A DNA stretch of 64,000 nt from Phascolarctos cinereus (taxonomy: Eukaryota; Chordata; Mammalia; Diprotodontia; Phascolarctidae): positions 14,012,001 to 14,076,000 of the forward strand of contig NW_018344008.1 of assembly GCF_002099425.1 (NCBI RefSeq), read 5' to 3'. The position numbers and the translations under genes are program-made. The notes beneath the pieces were generated by a model. That model saw only the letters and a program-made list of their open reading frames with translations. It was not told the origin of the DNA and ran no database searches. Below are positions 11,715 through 23,934 of the stretch, piece after piece. Position 1 is the stretch's first letter. Each line of letters opens with the position of its first letter.

Positions 11715-14700
11715 ACTGTGAATGTGAATGGGATGAACTCTCCCATAAAATGGAAGCAGATAGCAGAGTGGATCAAAAACCAGAATCCTACAACATGTTG
11801 TTTACAAGAAACACACTTGAAGCAGAGGGACACACACAGGGGAAAGGTAAAAGGCTGGAGCAGAATATATTATGCTTCAACTGAAGTTAAAAAAAAAAGC
11901 AGGGATAGCAATCCTGACCTCAGACAAAGCAAAAGCAAAAATACATATTATTAAAAGAGATAAGGAAGGAAACTACATCCTGCTAAAAGGCACCATAGAA
12001 AATGAAGTAATATCATTACTAAATATAAATGCACCAAGTGGTATAGCATCCAAATTCTTAGAGCAGAAGTTCAGGGAGTTACAAAAAGAAATAGACAGCA
12101 GAACTATACTAGTGGGAGACCTCAACTTCCCCCTTTCTGAACTAGATAAATCTAACCACAAAATAAAGAAGAAAGAAGCTAAGGAGGTGAATAGAATTTT
12201 AGAGAAGTTAGATATGGTAGACCTCTGGAGAAAATTGAATGGGGGTAGGAATATACTTTTTTATTGGCAGTACATGCCACATACACAAAAATTGACCATG
12301 TACTAGGGTGTAATAACCTCACAATCCAATACAGATAGGTAGAAATATTAAATGCATCCTTTTCAGATCATGATACAATAAAAATTATATGTAATAAAGG
12401 ACCATCGAAAGATAGACTAAAGATTATTTGGAAACTAAATAATCTAATCCTAAAGAATGAATGGGTCAAACAAGAAGTCATAGAAACAATCAATAACTTC
12501 ATTCAAGAGAATGACAATAATGAGACAATCTACCAAAATTTATGGGATGCAATGAAAGCAGCTCTTAGGCGAAGTTTTAAATCTCTAAAAGCTTATATGA
12601 ATAAAATACAGAGAGGAGATCAATGAATTGGGCATGCAACTAAATAAAATTAGAAAAAAGAACAAATTAAAAATCACCAATTGAGCACCAAATTAGAAAT
12701 CCTGAAAATCAAAGGTGAGATTAATAAAACTGAAATTTAAAAAACTATTGATCCAATAAATAAATCCAAATGCTATTTTTATGGGAAAAAAAAGTAAGAT
12801 AGATAAGTCATTTGTTTAAGTTGATTAAAAAACAGAAAGGAGAAAACCAAATATTCAGTATCAAAAATGAAAAGGTTGAAATCACTACCAATGAAGAAGA
12901 AATTAAAGAAATCATCAGCAAATATTTTGCCTAATCATGTATTGATTGATTTGACAATCAATGAATATTTGAAATATAAATTACTCAGATTAACAGAATA
13001 GGAAATAGAATTCCTAAATAACCTCATTTTAGAAAAATAAATTGAACAAATCATTAATGAACTCCTTAAGAAAAAATCCCTAGGGCCAAATGGGTTCACA
13101 AATGAATTCTACCAAAGATTTCAATAAAAATTAATTACAATATTATATAAACTATTTGGAAAAATAAGCAAAGAAGGAGTCCTACCAAACTCCTTTTATA
13201 ACATAAATATGGTGCTGATACCTACACTAGGAAGAGCCAAAAGAGAGAAAGAAAATCATAGATCAATTTCCCTAATGAATATTGATGCAACAATTTCGAA
13301 CAAAACACTGGCAAGGTGATTACAGCAATATATCACAAGGATTATACACTATGATGAGGAGGGATTTATATCAGGAATAGAGTTGGTTCAATATTAAGAA
13401 AACTATCAGCACAAAATGACCATATCAATAACAAAAACAACAGAAATTATATGATAATCTCAATAGATGCTGAATAAGCTTTTAACAAAATACAGCACTC
13501 ATTTCTATTAAAATCAATAGAGAGTATAGGAATAAAGGGAGATTCCTTAAAATGATAAGCAGCATTTATCTAAAACCATCAGCAAGCATTATATGTAATG
13601 GAGATAAGCTAAGAAACCTTCCAAATAAGATCCAGGGTGAAAGACGGGTGCCCATTATTACTACTGTTATTTAATATTGCACTAGAAATGTTGGCTATAG
13701 CAATAAGAAGAAAAAGAAATTAAAGGAATTAGAATGGGCAATGAGTAAACAAAAGATCACTCTTTGCAGATGATATAATAGTATACTTAGAGAATCCTAG
13801 AGAATCAACTAAAAACTACTTGAAATAATTAACAGCTTTAGCAAAGTTGCAGGATATAAGATAAACCCACATAAATTATCACCATTTCTTTATATGACCA
13901 AAAAAGCCCAGCAGCAAGATATAGAAAGAGAGATTCCATTTGAAATAACTGTAGGGGCAGCTAGGTGGTACAGTGGATGGAGCTCCAGCCTGGAGTCAGG
14001 AAGGCCTGAGTTCAAATCTGGCCTCAGACACTTGACACTTACTAGCTGTGTGACCCTGGGTAAGTCACTTAACTCTGATTGTCTCACTAAAAAGCAAAAA
14101 ATAAAATAAAATAAAATAAAATAAAATAAAATAAAATAAAATAAAATAACTGTAAACAATATAAAATACTTGGGAGTTTATCTGCCAAGACAAACCAAGG
14201 AAGTATACGACCACATATTACAAAACACTTTTCACACAAATGAAGTCAGGTCTAAACAATTGGAAAAATATCAGTTGCTCATGGGTAGGCTAAGTCAATA
14301 TAATAAGAATGACATTTCTGCCTAAACTAATTTACTTATTTAATGCCATGCCAATCAAACTGCCAAAAATAATTTAATAGAGCTAGAAAAGGCAAGAAAG
14401 AAATCACCCGGAAAAACAAAAGGTCAAGGGAATTAATGAAAAAAATAATACAGGTGGCCTAGCAATACCAGATCTCAAACTATACCATAAAGGAGTAATC
14501 ATCAAAACTGTCTGGTACTGGCTAAGCAATAGAGTGGTGGATCAGTGGAAAAGATTAGACACACAAGACACAGTAGTCAATGACCGTATTAACCTAGTGT
14601 TTGATAAATCCAAAGACCCCAGCTTTGGGTATAAGAACTTACTATTTGACAAAAACTGTTGGGAAAACTGGAAAACAATAGAATACAAACTAGGTATAGT

Positions 14701-15680
14701 TCAATACCACACACCATATACCAAGATATGGTCAAAATGTGTACATGATTTAGACATAAAAGGTGATACATAAGCAAATTAAAAGAGCAAAGAATAGTCT
14801 ACCAGTCAGATCTATGGGGAAGGGAAGAATCCATGAACAAACAAGAGATAGCATTATGAAATGTAAAATAGATCATTTTGATTATATTAAACAGAAAAAA
14901 AGCTTTTATTACAAACAAAACCAGTGCAACAAAGATTCAAAGGAAAGAAGAAAGCTGGGAAGCAATTTTTACAACAAAGTGTCTCTGATGAAGGCCTCAT
15001 TTCTCATGCATATAGAAAAGTGATCAAATTTATAAGAATATAAGTCATTCCCCAATTGATAAATGGTCAATGGATATGAAAAGGTAATTTTCAGATAAAG
15101 AAATCAAAGCTATCTATGGCATATGAAGAAGTATTCTAAATCACTTTTGATTAGAGAAATGCAAATTAAAACAACTCTGAGGTACCACCTCATACCTATC
15201 AGATTGGCCAATATGACAAAAAAGGAAAATGATAATTGTTGGAGAGAACGTAGGAAAATCGGGACACTAATACATTGTTGGTGGTGGTTGAGAACTGATC
15301 CAATCATTCTGGAGAACAATTTGTAACTATACCCAAAGGACACCCAAACTGTACCTACCCTTTGATTCAGCAATACCACTTCTAGTGCTGTATCCCAAAG
15401 AGATCATAAAAACAAGGAAAGAACCTACATGTGCAAAAATATTTATAGCAGCTCTTTTCATGGAAATATTGGAAATTAAGGTGACACCCATTAATTGGGG
15501 AATGGCTGAACAAGCTTTGGTATATGAATGTAATGGAATACTATTGTGTAATAAGAAATGATGGACAGGTAGATTTCAGAAAACCCTGGAAAGACTTGTA
15601 TGAACCGATGCAAAGTGAAATGAGTAGAACCAGGAAAACATTGTACCCAGTATGAGCAATGTTGTGTCATGATCAACTAT
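11715..15680 (+). pseudogene. L1 ORF2 remnant (endonuclease, RT, C-terminal)
   Basis: The endonuclease (APE-like) domain begins at NVNGMNSPIKWKQIAEWI near 11718, with the metal-binding QETH near 11805-11816 and the catalytic GDLN motif at 12115-12126. The RT region (12950-13850) holds the FADD site at 13763-13774 ([16 protein letters not shown]). C-terminal pieces cover 14534-14773 and 15123-15680. Numerous stops and frameshifts, and the SINE at 13954-14143, break it. Intact ORF2p would nick DNA and prime reverse transcription at the target. Confidence 0.92.
13954..14143 (+). mobile_element. WALLSI-like SINE with (AAAAT)n tail in L1 ORF2
   Basis: Starts GGGGCAGCTAGGTGGTACAG, passes CTAGCTGTGTGACCCTGGGT and ends in an AAAAT pentamer run of about 50 bases. 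Target duplications AAATAACTGTA lie at 13943-13953 and 14144-14154. Inserted in the same strand as the host L1. Confidence 0.95.
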
Positions 15681-16065
15681 GAATGACTCACCTCTTCTCA
15701 GGGACAGAATGATCCAAGACAAGTACAAAGGACTCTTGAAGGAAAATGCTATTCACACTGAGATAAAGAACTAATAGACTCTGAATGCAGATTGGAGCAT
15801 ATTTTTTCACATACTTTATCATTTTTGATTTTTTTCCTTTTGATCTGTTTCTTCTTTCACCACTGTGACAAATACCAAAATAGATTTTACATGACAGCGT
15901 AGGTGTAACCTTATTAAATGTCGACCATTTTAGGAAGAGTGAAGGGGAGGGAGGGAGAGAGTGAAAAAATTTGGAACTCAAAATCTTGTAAAAATGAATA
16001 CTAAAAATTATCTTGATATGTAATTGGGAAAAATAAAATACTATGAAAATAAAAGAATGTTGCTG

Positions 16066-16430
16066 TGAATATTTTAATGAATATGTGAGCTTTCTTTTGA
16101 CATTGAACTCTTTGTAGTATATTTCCAGGAGTGGCGATTGCTACTTCAAATAATGTGAACAACTTTGTTACTTTTATTGTATAATTCCAAACAGATTTGC
16201 AAAATGGTTGGGCCAGTTCACAGCTCCTCTACTAGCATATTAGCATGCCTAACTTAGTGTGGCTCCTACAATATGCTTTTTTATCATATTTACAATTTTG
16301 AAAAATGTTAGATGATATATCAAAATAGTTTTAATTTTAATTTATCTCATTATTAATGATTTGGTGCATTTTGTGATTCTGAGAAGAAAAAGTAGTCATT
16401 CTTTTCATATGCTGAACCCTCAATATCTTA
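16066..16430 (-). mobile_element. Old L1 fragment, right part (split)
   Basis: Continues the minus-strand L1 of 9815-10059. Recognisable plus-strand blocks are GAATATTTTAATGAATATGT, ACTCTTTGTAGTATATTTCC, CAAAATGGTTGGGCCAGTTC and the AATGATTTGGTGCATTTTGT region, all in the order of a reversed ORF2 C-terminal half. More diverged than the L1 that split it. Confidence 0.8.
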
Positions 16431-17147
16431 ACTAAGGCCACATCCAAGTACCAAATAACTATGAGAGACAAAATGTGGTAGGATTGCTGCATAGATTTAA
16501 TGAAGTGTGTTTCTGTCAGGATTGGGGCTAGTTTTAACTTAAAATAAGAAAACTAAATATTTAAGTCTTAGATGATTATTTTTTTAGGAAATGATCATAA
16601 AATATCACATGAAAGGCTTACCATGTTAAATAAAAATTTGGCATTGTAATACACAGGCTAAATAAGTTAGAATCCATCTAATGCTGGTTTCAACAGAGTT
16701 TAAAATTCTTATTACAAGTAAAATTATTGGAATTGCTTTCAGGTGAGAATATTAGTGATTTCTAAGAAAGACACCTATAGTTATAGAATTATTGAAATTA
16801 ATTTAGTCCTGCTTATTGCCATAGGGAGCTTATATCAGCTGTTTGACATTTCCCACAAGCTATGATTGAGTGCCTTCCTTTAGTGAGTATGAAAAGAAAA
16901 GGTTTTTAAAAATGTGCCTGTGGCTAAAACAGGAAAGGCAGGACACCAATTTCTGACTATGAATAACTTAATTAGGGGATAACTTCTGGAGGTTCCTTTT
17001 AAACTCTGGGATAAGGAAACAATTATTTGTCTCAAATTTTAAAAAAAATCTAGAAAGGCAAAGATTATAAAATTCTTTCTTATACAAATCTAACCAACTA
17101 GATATACCTTAAAGAGTTGATCCTTTAAAGGAAATTATCAAGCACAT
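16431..17147. other. Unassigned DNA
   Basis: About 700 bp without a recognisable repeat, exon or RNA gene. Confidence 0.45.
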
Positions 17148-17385
17148 TAATAATAATAGCTAACATTTATATAGCACTTAATATGTGCCAGGCACTGTGC
17201 TAGGCACTTTACAATTATTATTTCAGCTGATCCTTACAAAAACCTTGGGAGGTAGGTACTATTATTATACCCCATTTTACAGATGAAGAAACTGAGGCAA
17301 GTAGGGTTAAATGACTTGCTGGTAAGTAAATGTCTAAAGCCAAATTTGAACTAAGATATTCCTAACTCCAGACCTATTGCATTAG
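17148..17385 (-). mobile_element. MIR SINE
   Basis: Plus-strand reading contains AATATGTGCCAGGCACTGTG, then CCATTTTACAGATGAAGAAA, then a degenerate AAATTTGAACTAAG block: the reverse of a MIR from tail to head. Confidence 0.9.
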
Positions 17386-17859
17386 AAACCTGTCTTGAGG
17401 GAAAATAGAGAAATTGGAACATTTAAACCTCATAGTCTTCAATGAATTATTACATGGAGAATTGTGACCAGCTGTTCTACCTCTCTGTTGATACCAGAGT
17501 GAGGGAAACTGAGTTTAAATTATAATAGAAAAAGTATAGGTTATTACGACAACTATCTTCAGATTCCTTCCTGCCATTTGAAACAAAATGTGCCTTTGGA
17601 CAATATTGATGAACTGTTACCCCACCATGTTGAAATTTAAATTATATATCCCATGTTTAAGGGGCTGATATTTTATGAGAACAACATTAAGCTTATAATA
17701 AAAAAGCTTTCTTTCACGCATCTTTGGCATTTCCACAGCAAGATGTCATTTTTCACTTGACCCACCATATAACCTCCTCAGTAACCACTCAGTGTCAAAT
17801 TTTGCTGCTGCTCTTCCAGGCCAAAATGCTTCTGGGCAGGCAATTATTATGAGAAAGAG
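17386..17859. other. Unassigned DNA
   Basis: No recognised repeat or gene. Confidence 0.45.
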
Positions 17860-18015
17860 AGAGGGAAGGAAGGAAGAAAAGAAGGAAGGAAGGAAGGAAG
17901 GAAGAAGGGAAGGAAGGAAGGAAGGAAGGAAGGAAGGAAGGAAGGAAGGAAGGAAGGAAGGAAGGAAGGAAGGAAGAAGGAAGGAAGGAAGGAAGGAAGG
18001 AAGGAAGGAAGGAGG
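17860..18015. repeat. (GGAA)n polypurine tract
   Basis: About 155 bases of almost pure GGAA/GAAG repeats, strictly purine on the plus strand. Translated frames (GRKEGRKE or LPSFLPSF) are artefacts. Confidence 0.97.
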
Positions 18016-19438
18016 AAATAATTCTATGGTCTCTCCCTTTTTTTCCCCAGTTTTCTCTTACTAAAGTGGACCTTAGGAGCTTCATCCATTTAAGGGCCCT
18101 CCTCTTGGAATAATCTTCCAATCCATATTCACAGAGTAGGCATCTGTATCTCAACTGGATGACAGCTTAAAATTTTTCTTTACCCAGGGAGAATTACTTT
18201 AAAAGAGTCATAGGCTTAAGCTAGATTCTCAGAAGATGACAGTATCAGGCATCAACAAGATGGGAGACATTTTATTTCTACAGGGGTTTGTCTCTATGCC
18301 TACAAAGTAATACCATTAAGGGGCTGCCTCCACAAAACTTCAATTTTGTTCTTCCCTATATGAACCTTCTATCAATCCTCCTTGATGCTATAGAACTTAT
18401 TCGAATAAGTGCAAGAGGAGCTGGAAAGTACACTGTTTCCATTCTGACTGCCTACAGGAAAAACAACAAAATCATTGGCTTTGATTAATTCTTACTGTCC
18501 AAGGGTAATTATTTCCTTTAATTCTATAGCATGCCTACATCAGTGTGACACTGGAGTATGAATCCATAAAATGAAATTAATGTAATATCAAAAGCTATTT
18601 TAAGGCTTGTCCCAAACTTATGGTAAAGGTTTTGTTCAGAGAAGACCAAAAAATTAATTCTGATCTGTTATCAGCAATGTATCTTCAATATTTGGAATAA
18701 AATTATTATATTACATATATTATATTATAACTATATATATTATAAAGTAATATGGAATAATATGGAATGGAAGGGATTTCAGGAAGGAAAAATACCTTTA
18801 TGTTTGCAATTGATATTTTTTCCCTTTCTTTAGAGAATTTATCTGGCTTCCTTATTTCCCTTTAAAAGCAATATTCAGGAGAAGAATGCAATTACTTCTG
18901 CCTCTGGACACAGTAGCATTGTTTAGCTTTGAGATCTAGAGCTCACCTAATGGGTGGTAGTTAGATAGGAATATAACAGAGACAAAAGTTTAGAGTGATC
19001 TAATATAGAATATGGGCTTCCTGTGTTGTTTTGTGTAACCACTCTACTTTGTTTCACAATTTGCTTTACTTGAACTCTTAGGTTGGCTGGATAAAAAGAG
19101 TTAGGGACACGGAGCATTTTTTCTTCAGATGCACCAATTTCTAGCAGGGAAAGGGCAATTTTCAGTATTTTTCCACATTTCCTTAATTCATTGTCCAAGA
19201 GTGGCTAGAATCCTCTAACCCTATTTCCTACATTTTGTATGGGTGCTTCTGTAATGGTAGAAATACAAATAAGAGTTCCCATGGATCTCACTATCTCTTA
19301 CCATGGATTTGGGTATAATAAATAAAACAGTCATGAGGCCAGCTGCCAACTGTGGTTAAATTCCATGTCACTTTCAAAATTTAAGAATAATTTAAATTTT
19401 TTCTTTACAAAAAGAAAAGGTAGGGGTTTTTTTAAGAG
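18016..19438. other. Unassigned DNA
   Basis: About 1.4 kb with no recognised repeat, exon or RNA. An AT-rich TATATTA cluster lies near 18700-18760. A 66-residue open frame at 18288-18488 shows no domain and is judged chance. Confidence 0.45.
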
Positions 19439-19535
19439 AAAAGAGAAACAAGCACTTATTAAACACCAACTACATGCCAGGCATTGTACTTTCTAAGTGC
19501 TTTACAAACACTATGTCATTTGATTATTTACTTAA
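19439..19535 (-). mobile_element. MIR or L2 terminal fragment
   Basis: Contains CAAGCACTTATTAAACACC, CATGCCAGGCATTGTA and GTCATTTGATTATT, the reversed 3' end shared by MIR and L2. Confidence 0.65.
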
Positions 19536-20285
19536 GTATTTACAAAATCATTTATTAGACAGGAGAATGTGTGTATGTATGTGTTTTGAAGGCAAACTAG
19601 GTTTTTCATCTGAACTGGCCACTTTCAGTTTATAATTCAAATTTAGGAGATTTCATACTGTCTGCTTTCCAATAACTAGAGTAGGGGAAAGTAAACATGA
19701 AACAGACTGATTCTAAACTAGGAAGCCGAAGAATGAATACTTTTTTTTTAAGAGCTTTTAAAATATATTTCTTTTATCCAGATTCCAATTTTCTGCAACC
19801 CCATCACTCAAGAAAAAGGAAATTGGGGGTCAAAAGGGCATATGGAGGGGGAATCCTAGGAAGGCTTGAAATAGCAGGTCCCCTTTGTAGAAAAGGCCTT
19901 CAGATATTCATTCAGTATTTTTTATTCTCAGCATCTGCATTTTTAACCACCTTGGTTATCTGATTTTACAGACCTCAGCAGATTAAAAGCAGATAAATGG
20001 AAAGGGGAGGCTGTTTAAGAGGCAGGCAGCTCATGGCAAAGAGGATAACTGACCCAAGAGAGAAGACAGGAATACTGTCTGATATCATGCCAACTGCTGG
20101 CCTGAATAATCAAGAAAAGATAAAATAACACCATTTTCTTCAGCATACTCTGTTTTAGAAGAAAAAAAATCATGACTTAGAAGACTTTAGAAAGATTTTC
20201 ACTGTAAAATTTTTAAAAATAATTGGTGCTGGAAGTGGTAAGCTTTGGAATGTTTTAGTTTGGTCTGGCTTAATTTTGTCTAGCT
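19536..20285. other. Unassigned DNA
   Basis: No recognised repeat or gene in about 750 bp. Confidence 0.45.
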
Positions 20286-20405
20286 CAGGGGTAGGAAACC
20301 TGTGGCCTCAAGACCATACATGGCCCTCTAGGTCTTCAAGTGTGGCCCCAATCAGTCAAATGGCTTCACTTGAGGGCCTTGAGGCCACAGGTTCCCCAGC
20401 CTTGG
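20286..20405. mobile_element. hAT-like MITE, copy 1
   Basis: A 120-bp element with inverted ends: left CAGGGGTAGGAAACCTGTGG and right CCACAGGTTCCCCAGCCTTG. The internal GGCCCTCTAGGTCTTCAAGT is shared with copy 2 at 41631. CAGGGGTGGG-type ends are typical of non-autonomous hAT (Charlie-like) elements in mammals. A clean 8-bp target duplication is not visible. Confidence 0.75.
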
Positions 20406-20504
20406 ACTTTATACCTATGCTTTCATCAGTGTGGGGAGTAACTTAAGTGAGGAACTTCCCTCTACCAAAGCAAATAGGCATGGCTGTACAATTGTGAAAC
20501 TGTT

Positions 20505-20672
20505 GTGCCAATTTTTTTTTTTTTAAATCTCAGAGAGTTGCCCAGGGACACTGAGAAGTTTAGTCATTTGCCTAGGATCAAAGAATCAGTATGTCAGGGG
20601 CCGGATTTGAACCTAGGTTGTCTTGACACCTCTGCCTGATCACTATACACTACGCCAACCTGCCTATCATAC
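20505..20672 (-). mobile_element. tRNA-derived CORE-like SINE, type A
   Basis: On the plus strand a poly-T run is followed by CAGAGAGTTGCCCAGGGACA, a GTCATTTGCCTAGG block, GGATTTGAACCTAGG and ACTACGCCAACCTGCCTATC. It is the reverse of the family seen at 1848-2085, without its far 3' part. Confidence 0.8.
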
Positions 20673-21789
20673 AAACGGCAGTGATTAATCTGAAGAAAAA
20701 AATCACCTGTATAGAATACTTAATTTCTTGAAAATACCAGATAAATTAGGCATTACCATCCTGGGTTTAAAAAGCAGTCAAACTCTATAGGAAATGTACT
20801 GAAAACTTAGCAGTATCCAAACAATTAAATAGAATAATCACTATTCTAGAAACGAGAACATAGTATCTCTAATTATAGCCTGCTCTACAATAATATTTTG
20901 AAATGTGATACCAGTAAAAGTCATTTACTTATATCATTAATCAGTTCTCCCGCATGCAAAATGGGAATTATAGAATTGGTTAATATTAGACATGCCAAGA
21001 CTATAAAAAAAAGTTTTAAAAAAAGCTTTAAAAAAAAAACTAGAGCAAGAAACAGTAGTTACTTCAGTAGATATTTCTTAAATTTTCCTTCTTTCCCCAC
21101 ATCTTATATGTAAATATCCTGTAAACTCATCTCAACTTAAAAAAATGATTTTTCTATCCTTTAACATCCTAAGTAACTAATTCTATTAGGTCCTTTCTTT
21201 CTTTCTCTGATGGGTTTTACTTTATGGGTCTTATTTTTAATCATTTATCCTGCTAAGCATTTAACTGTGCCCCAATAATTGTTAATGCTACATATTTAGC
21301 ATTCAATTGGCTTGATTTCCTTTATCTTGTCTAGTTTTATTTCTTCCTCTTATTCCTCCTAACCAGTGTTTTCTTCTTTGTTGCTTTTTTCCCATACATA
21401 AAATAGCTAAATTGTAATCATACAAGTGAACTTCCAATTCATTTCTGACTTGGACCACTTTAACATACACTGTGATCCAAACTAGAAATTTGGAACACTA
21501 TAAAGTATCATTCATAATATTTCAGGTCTTTTAATTTATAAATCCTGTTAATAAATAGCCACTTATTAAAAAACCGTTATTGTCAGTGAACTATACTCCT
21601 ATCAGGGATAAAGATAGGACCTGACCAGTGTTTTCATTGGTATAAGGAACTCTGTGGATGAGAAAACTACCTTTTATCTAGAGATACGATGATAAAAAAG
21701 AGTATGGGTTCTGCTAACCTATATTGGACCTATATTTAAGGACCTGACAATTCAAGTCTGGAAATATGATAGATAAATGAATAAATATG
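20673..21789. other. Unassigned DNA
   Basis: About 1.1 kb with A-rich runs near 21000-21040 and no recognised family or gene. Confidence 0.45.
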
Positions 21790-21905
21790 TTACAATATAC
21801 ACTACAAGGACAAAAGACAATTTCAGAAAATGTACTATAAGAAAATTTAGCGCAATGCCATTCACATAGTGGGTACTCAGAACATGTCTGTTAATTAGTT
21901 GTCTT
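21790..21905 (+). mobile_element. L2 LINE 3'-end fragment
   Basis: The end reads GCAATGCCATTCACATAGTG then GGTACTCAGAACATGTCTGT, the diverged L2 terminus (GTGCCTGGCACATAGTAGG-type). Confidence 0.55.
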
Positions 21906-21999
21906 ATTTATATCATGGTTGCAGGTGACTCAAAGGGCAAAGGATAGATACATGGGTGTAGTAGTGTGTCCCATATTACTAGTGGTTATACACTGGCCT

Positions 22000-22400
22000 T
22001 CTTACTCTTCCTCATATATGACACTACTTTTTGTATTTGTACTCTCTACTTTCCAACTCTGGGATGCTTTCTCTCCCTCACCTTTGATTCTTATCTTCTC
22101 TCAAAACTCAGCTTAAATAGTACTTCTGCAGGAGGACTTTTGTGATTTCCTCTATGCTCTCCCCACCATCCTATATGAGTACCTTCTCTCTGAGATTACC
22201 TTCTATTTATACTGTATACCTCTCATATGTACATAATAATTTGCATGGTTTCTTCCCCATTAGAATTTGAACCCATTGAAAGTAAGGAGTAATTTTTTTG
22301 CCTTTCTCTATACCCTCAGTTCTTAGTACAGTGCCTGGAACATAGTAAAAAAGAAAAAAAGGTATGTACTTAATAATACTTGTTGACTGAATGACTAACT
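22000..22400 (+). mobile_element. L2 LINE 3' region
   Basis: Pyrimidine-rich L2 3' UTR: CTTATCTTCTCTCAAAACTC, AGTACAGTGCCTGGAACATA and TACTTGTTGACTGAATGA at the end, in the canonical L2 order on the plus strand. An A-rich interruption sits near 22348-22362. Confidence 0.8.
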
Positions 22401-22679
22401 ATCAGAAGTGATTGATATTAAAGATATCATCTGGGACATGCAGGGATACTACATGGGCAGCCTCACTACTGTACTTTCATATAATAACTATTCCAAGACA
22501 CAAAGGTAGATAACCAAATCCTTGGGTAGATAGAATCTGTAGACAGCTCAGGGATAACAAACAGAAGTAAAAGACATGGTAATTCATGTAGTTGTAATTC
22601 ACAGTGGTGTATTCATTCACATGGATAAGATCATGGATACAATGAAGTACTGCTGTTTCAATTAATTATCATAATTATA

Positions 22680-22746
22680 TAAAAGCAAAGCACTTTAAAA
22701 ACTTTAAAGTGCTATATAACTGCTGTTTTATCATTATTATAAAAAT
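22680..22746 (+). mobile_element. MIR-like 3' end with perfect hairpin
   Basis: Contains GCACTTTAAA and its exact inverse TTTAAAGTGC separated by a few bases, then GCTATATAACTGCTGTT and ATCATTATTAT. This resembles the 3' end of MIR-like SINEs. Confidence 0.5.
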
Positions 22747-22804
22747 AATTTAAATATTTACCTACATATTGTGCTGTAATTAAAAGGATATTCTTAAGTC
22801 TTTT

Positions 22805-22872
22805 CGAACAATATACATATATATATACATATATATTAAGATATGTATATACATATATATATGCATAGACAG
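22805..22872. repeat. TATA/CATA low-complexity tract
   Basis: Alternating ATATAC and TATATG motifs. Confidence 0.85.
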
Positions 22873-23689
22873 AGCTATATTATGCCTCTATATGTGTATG
22901 TGTATAAAACATTTCATATGTATTTAAATGTATAATATATCCTTGCCCTTAAGAAGATTAAAGCTACATGCCATTAATTTGGAAACAGTTATAATAAGCC
23001 TCTAAATGTATAAAGAATGCATGAATTAAATAACCGACTTGTTAGCATTATGTACAAATGTAATACAAAGTGCTAAATATGTAATATAAAGTGCTAAAGC
23101 ACATCATGGCATGTGGATGTGATTATATTATCCTTTAAGTTTTTTTTTCCAAAATAAAGTTTTTATTTTCTCTTGTTAGCCACTAGGTATTTTCAATGAT
23201 CATTTCTCTTCACGGCTGACCTAAATCTCTCTTATTTCTTATAAAAATCTGAGACTGTTACGTTACCATCTTAGTGAGCTGACATTTCTCGCAGCATTTG
23301 TACTGAACTGTCTCACATTTTCTTCCCATGTTTTACCTTTGGTAACAAGTTAAAAGTGGAAAGGAAAAGTGACTGAAAATATGAAATCCCTGTAATGGAA
23401 TTTTGCATTGCAAAGTCAATTTTCAGTTGAGGAAATGACAGATGAAAAAAAAAAGCACAATTTAGTACTTTTTTTTCCCCTGGACATTGCTACTTCTAAA
23501 GATTTCCAAAATAAATGGCACTGTTAAATCTACTCATATATAAAACTATTTAAAGGATTTTTTTTTACCAAATTCCTCTCATCATTGAAATTATTAGCAT
23601 TAATATCAATATTATTATTATTACTGCTACTACTATTACCCTGAATTTTTAATACTTTCTACAAATAGTCTATCCTAATCCTCTTGGTT
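22873..23689. other. Unassigned AT-rich DNA
   Basis: About 800 bp without a recognised repeat or gene. A short direct repeat of ATGTAATA(T/C)AAAGTGCTAAA occurs near 23060-23098. Confidence 0.45.
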
Positions 23690-23855
23690 ATTAATGTTTT
23701 TTGCCTGATGAAATTGCTCTGAAATTCCTTGTACATAAGTTATAGATCCTGAGAAGACTATATTCATGAGAACAAGGACTGTTTCATTTTTTTTACTTTG
23801 TTTCCTTGAACATAATAACCACTGAATGCATATTTGTTATAACTGAGTTGCTTTT
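23690..23855 (+). mobile_element. L2 LINE 3'-end fragment
   Basis: ATTCATGAGAACAAGGACTG followed by TTTCATTTTTTT and a TTGAACATAATAACCACTGA block matches a diverged L2 terminus (GAGGGCAGGGACTGT, CATAGTAGGCACTCA). Confidence 0.55.
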
Positions 23856-23934
23856 TTAAATTTTTAAGCATTTTTGCAGAAATTATCTCATTTTCTTTTC
23901 AGCATAATCATTTAAAGTAGGAAGGACGTATATC

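Larger units (their letters stand above)
10060..16050 (+). mobile_element. Near full-length L1 LINE, plus strand
   Basis: A 6-kb L1 from the leader (GGAGCCAAGATGG at 10076) through a truncated ORF1, a purine-rich inter-ORF region (about 11300-11714), ORF2 with endonuclease, RT and C-terminal parts, to a 3' UTR ending in TTGGGAAAAATAAAATAC. It is bounded by 15-bp target duplications, so it inserted as a near full-length copy, into an older minus-strand L1. Two SINEs later inserted into it (10970-11117 and 13954-14143). Many frame breaks show it is now inactive. Confidence 0.95.
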
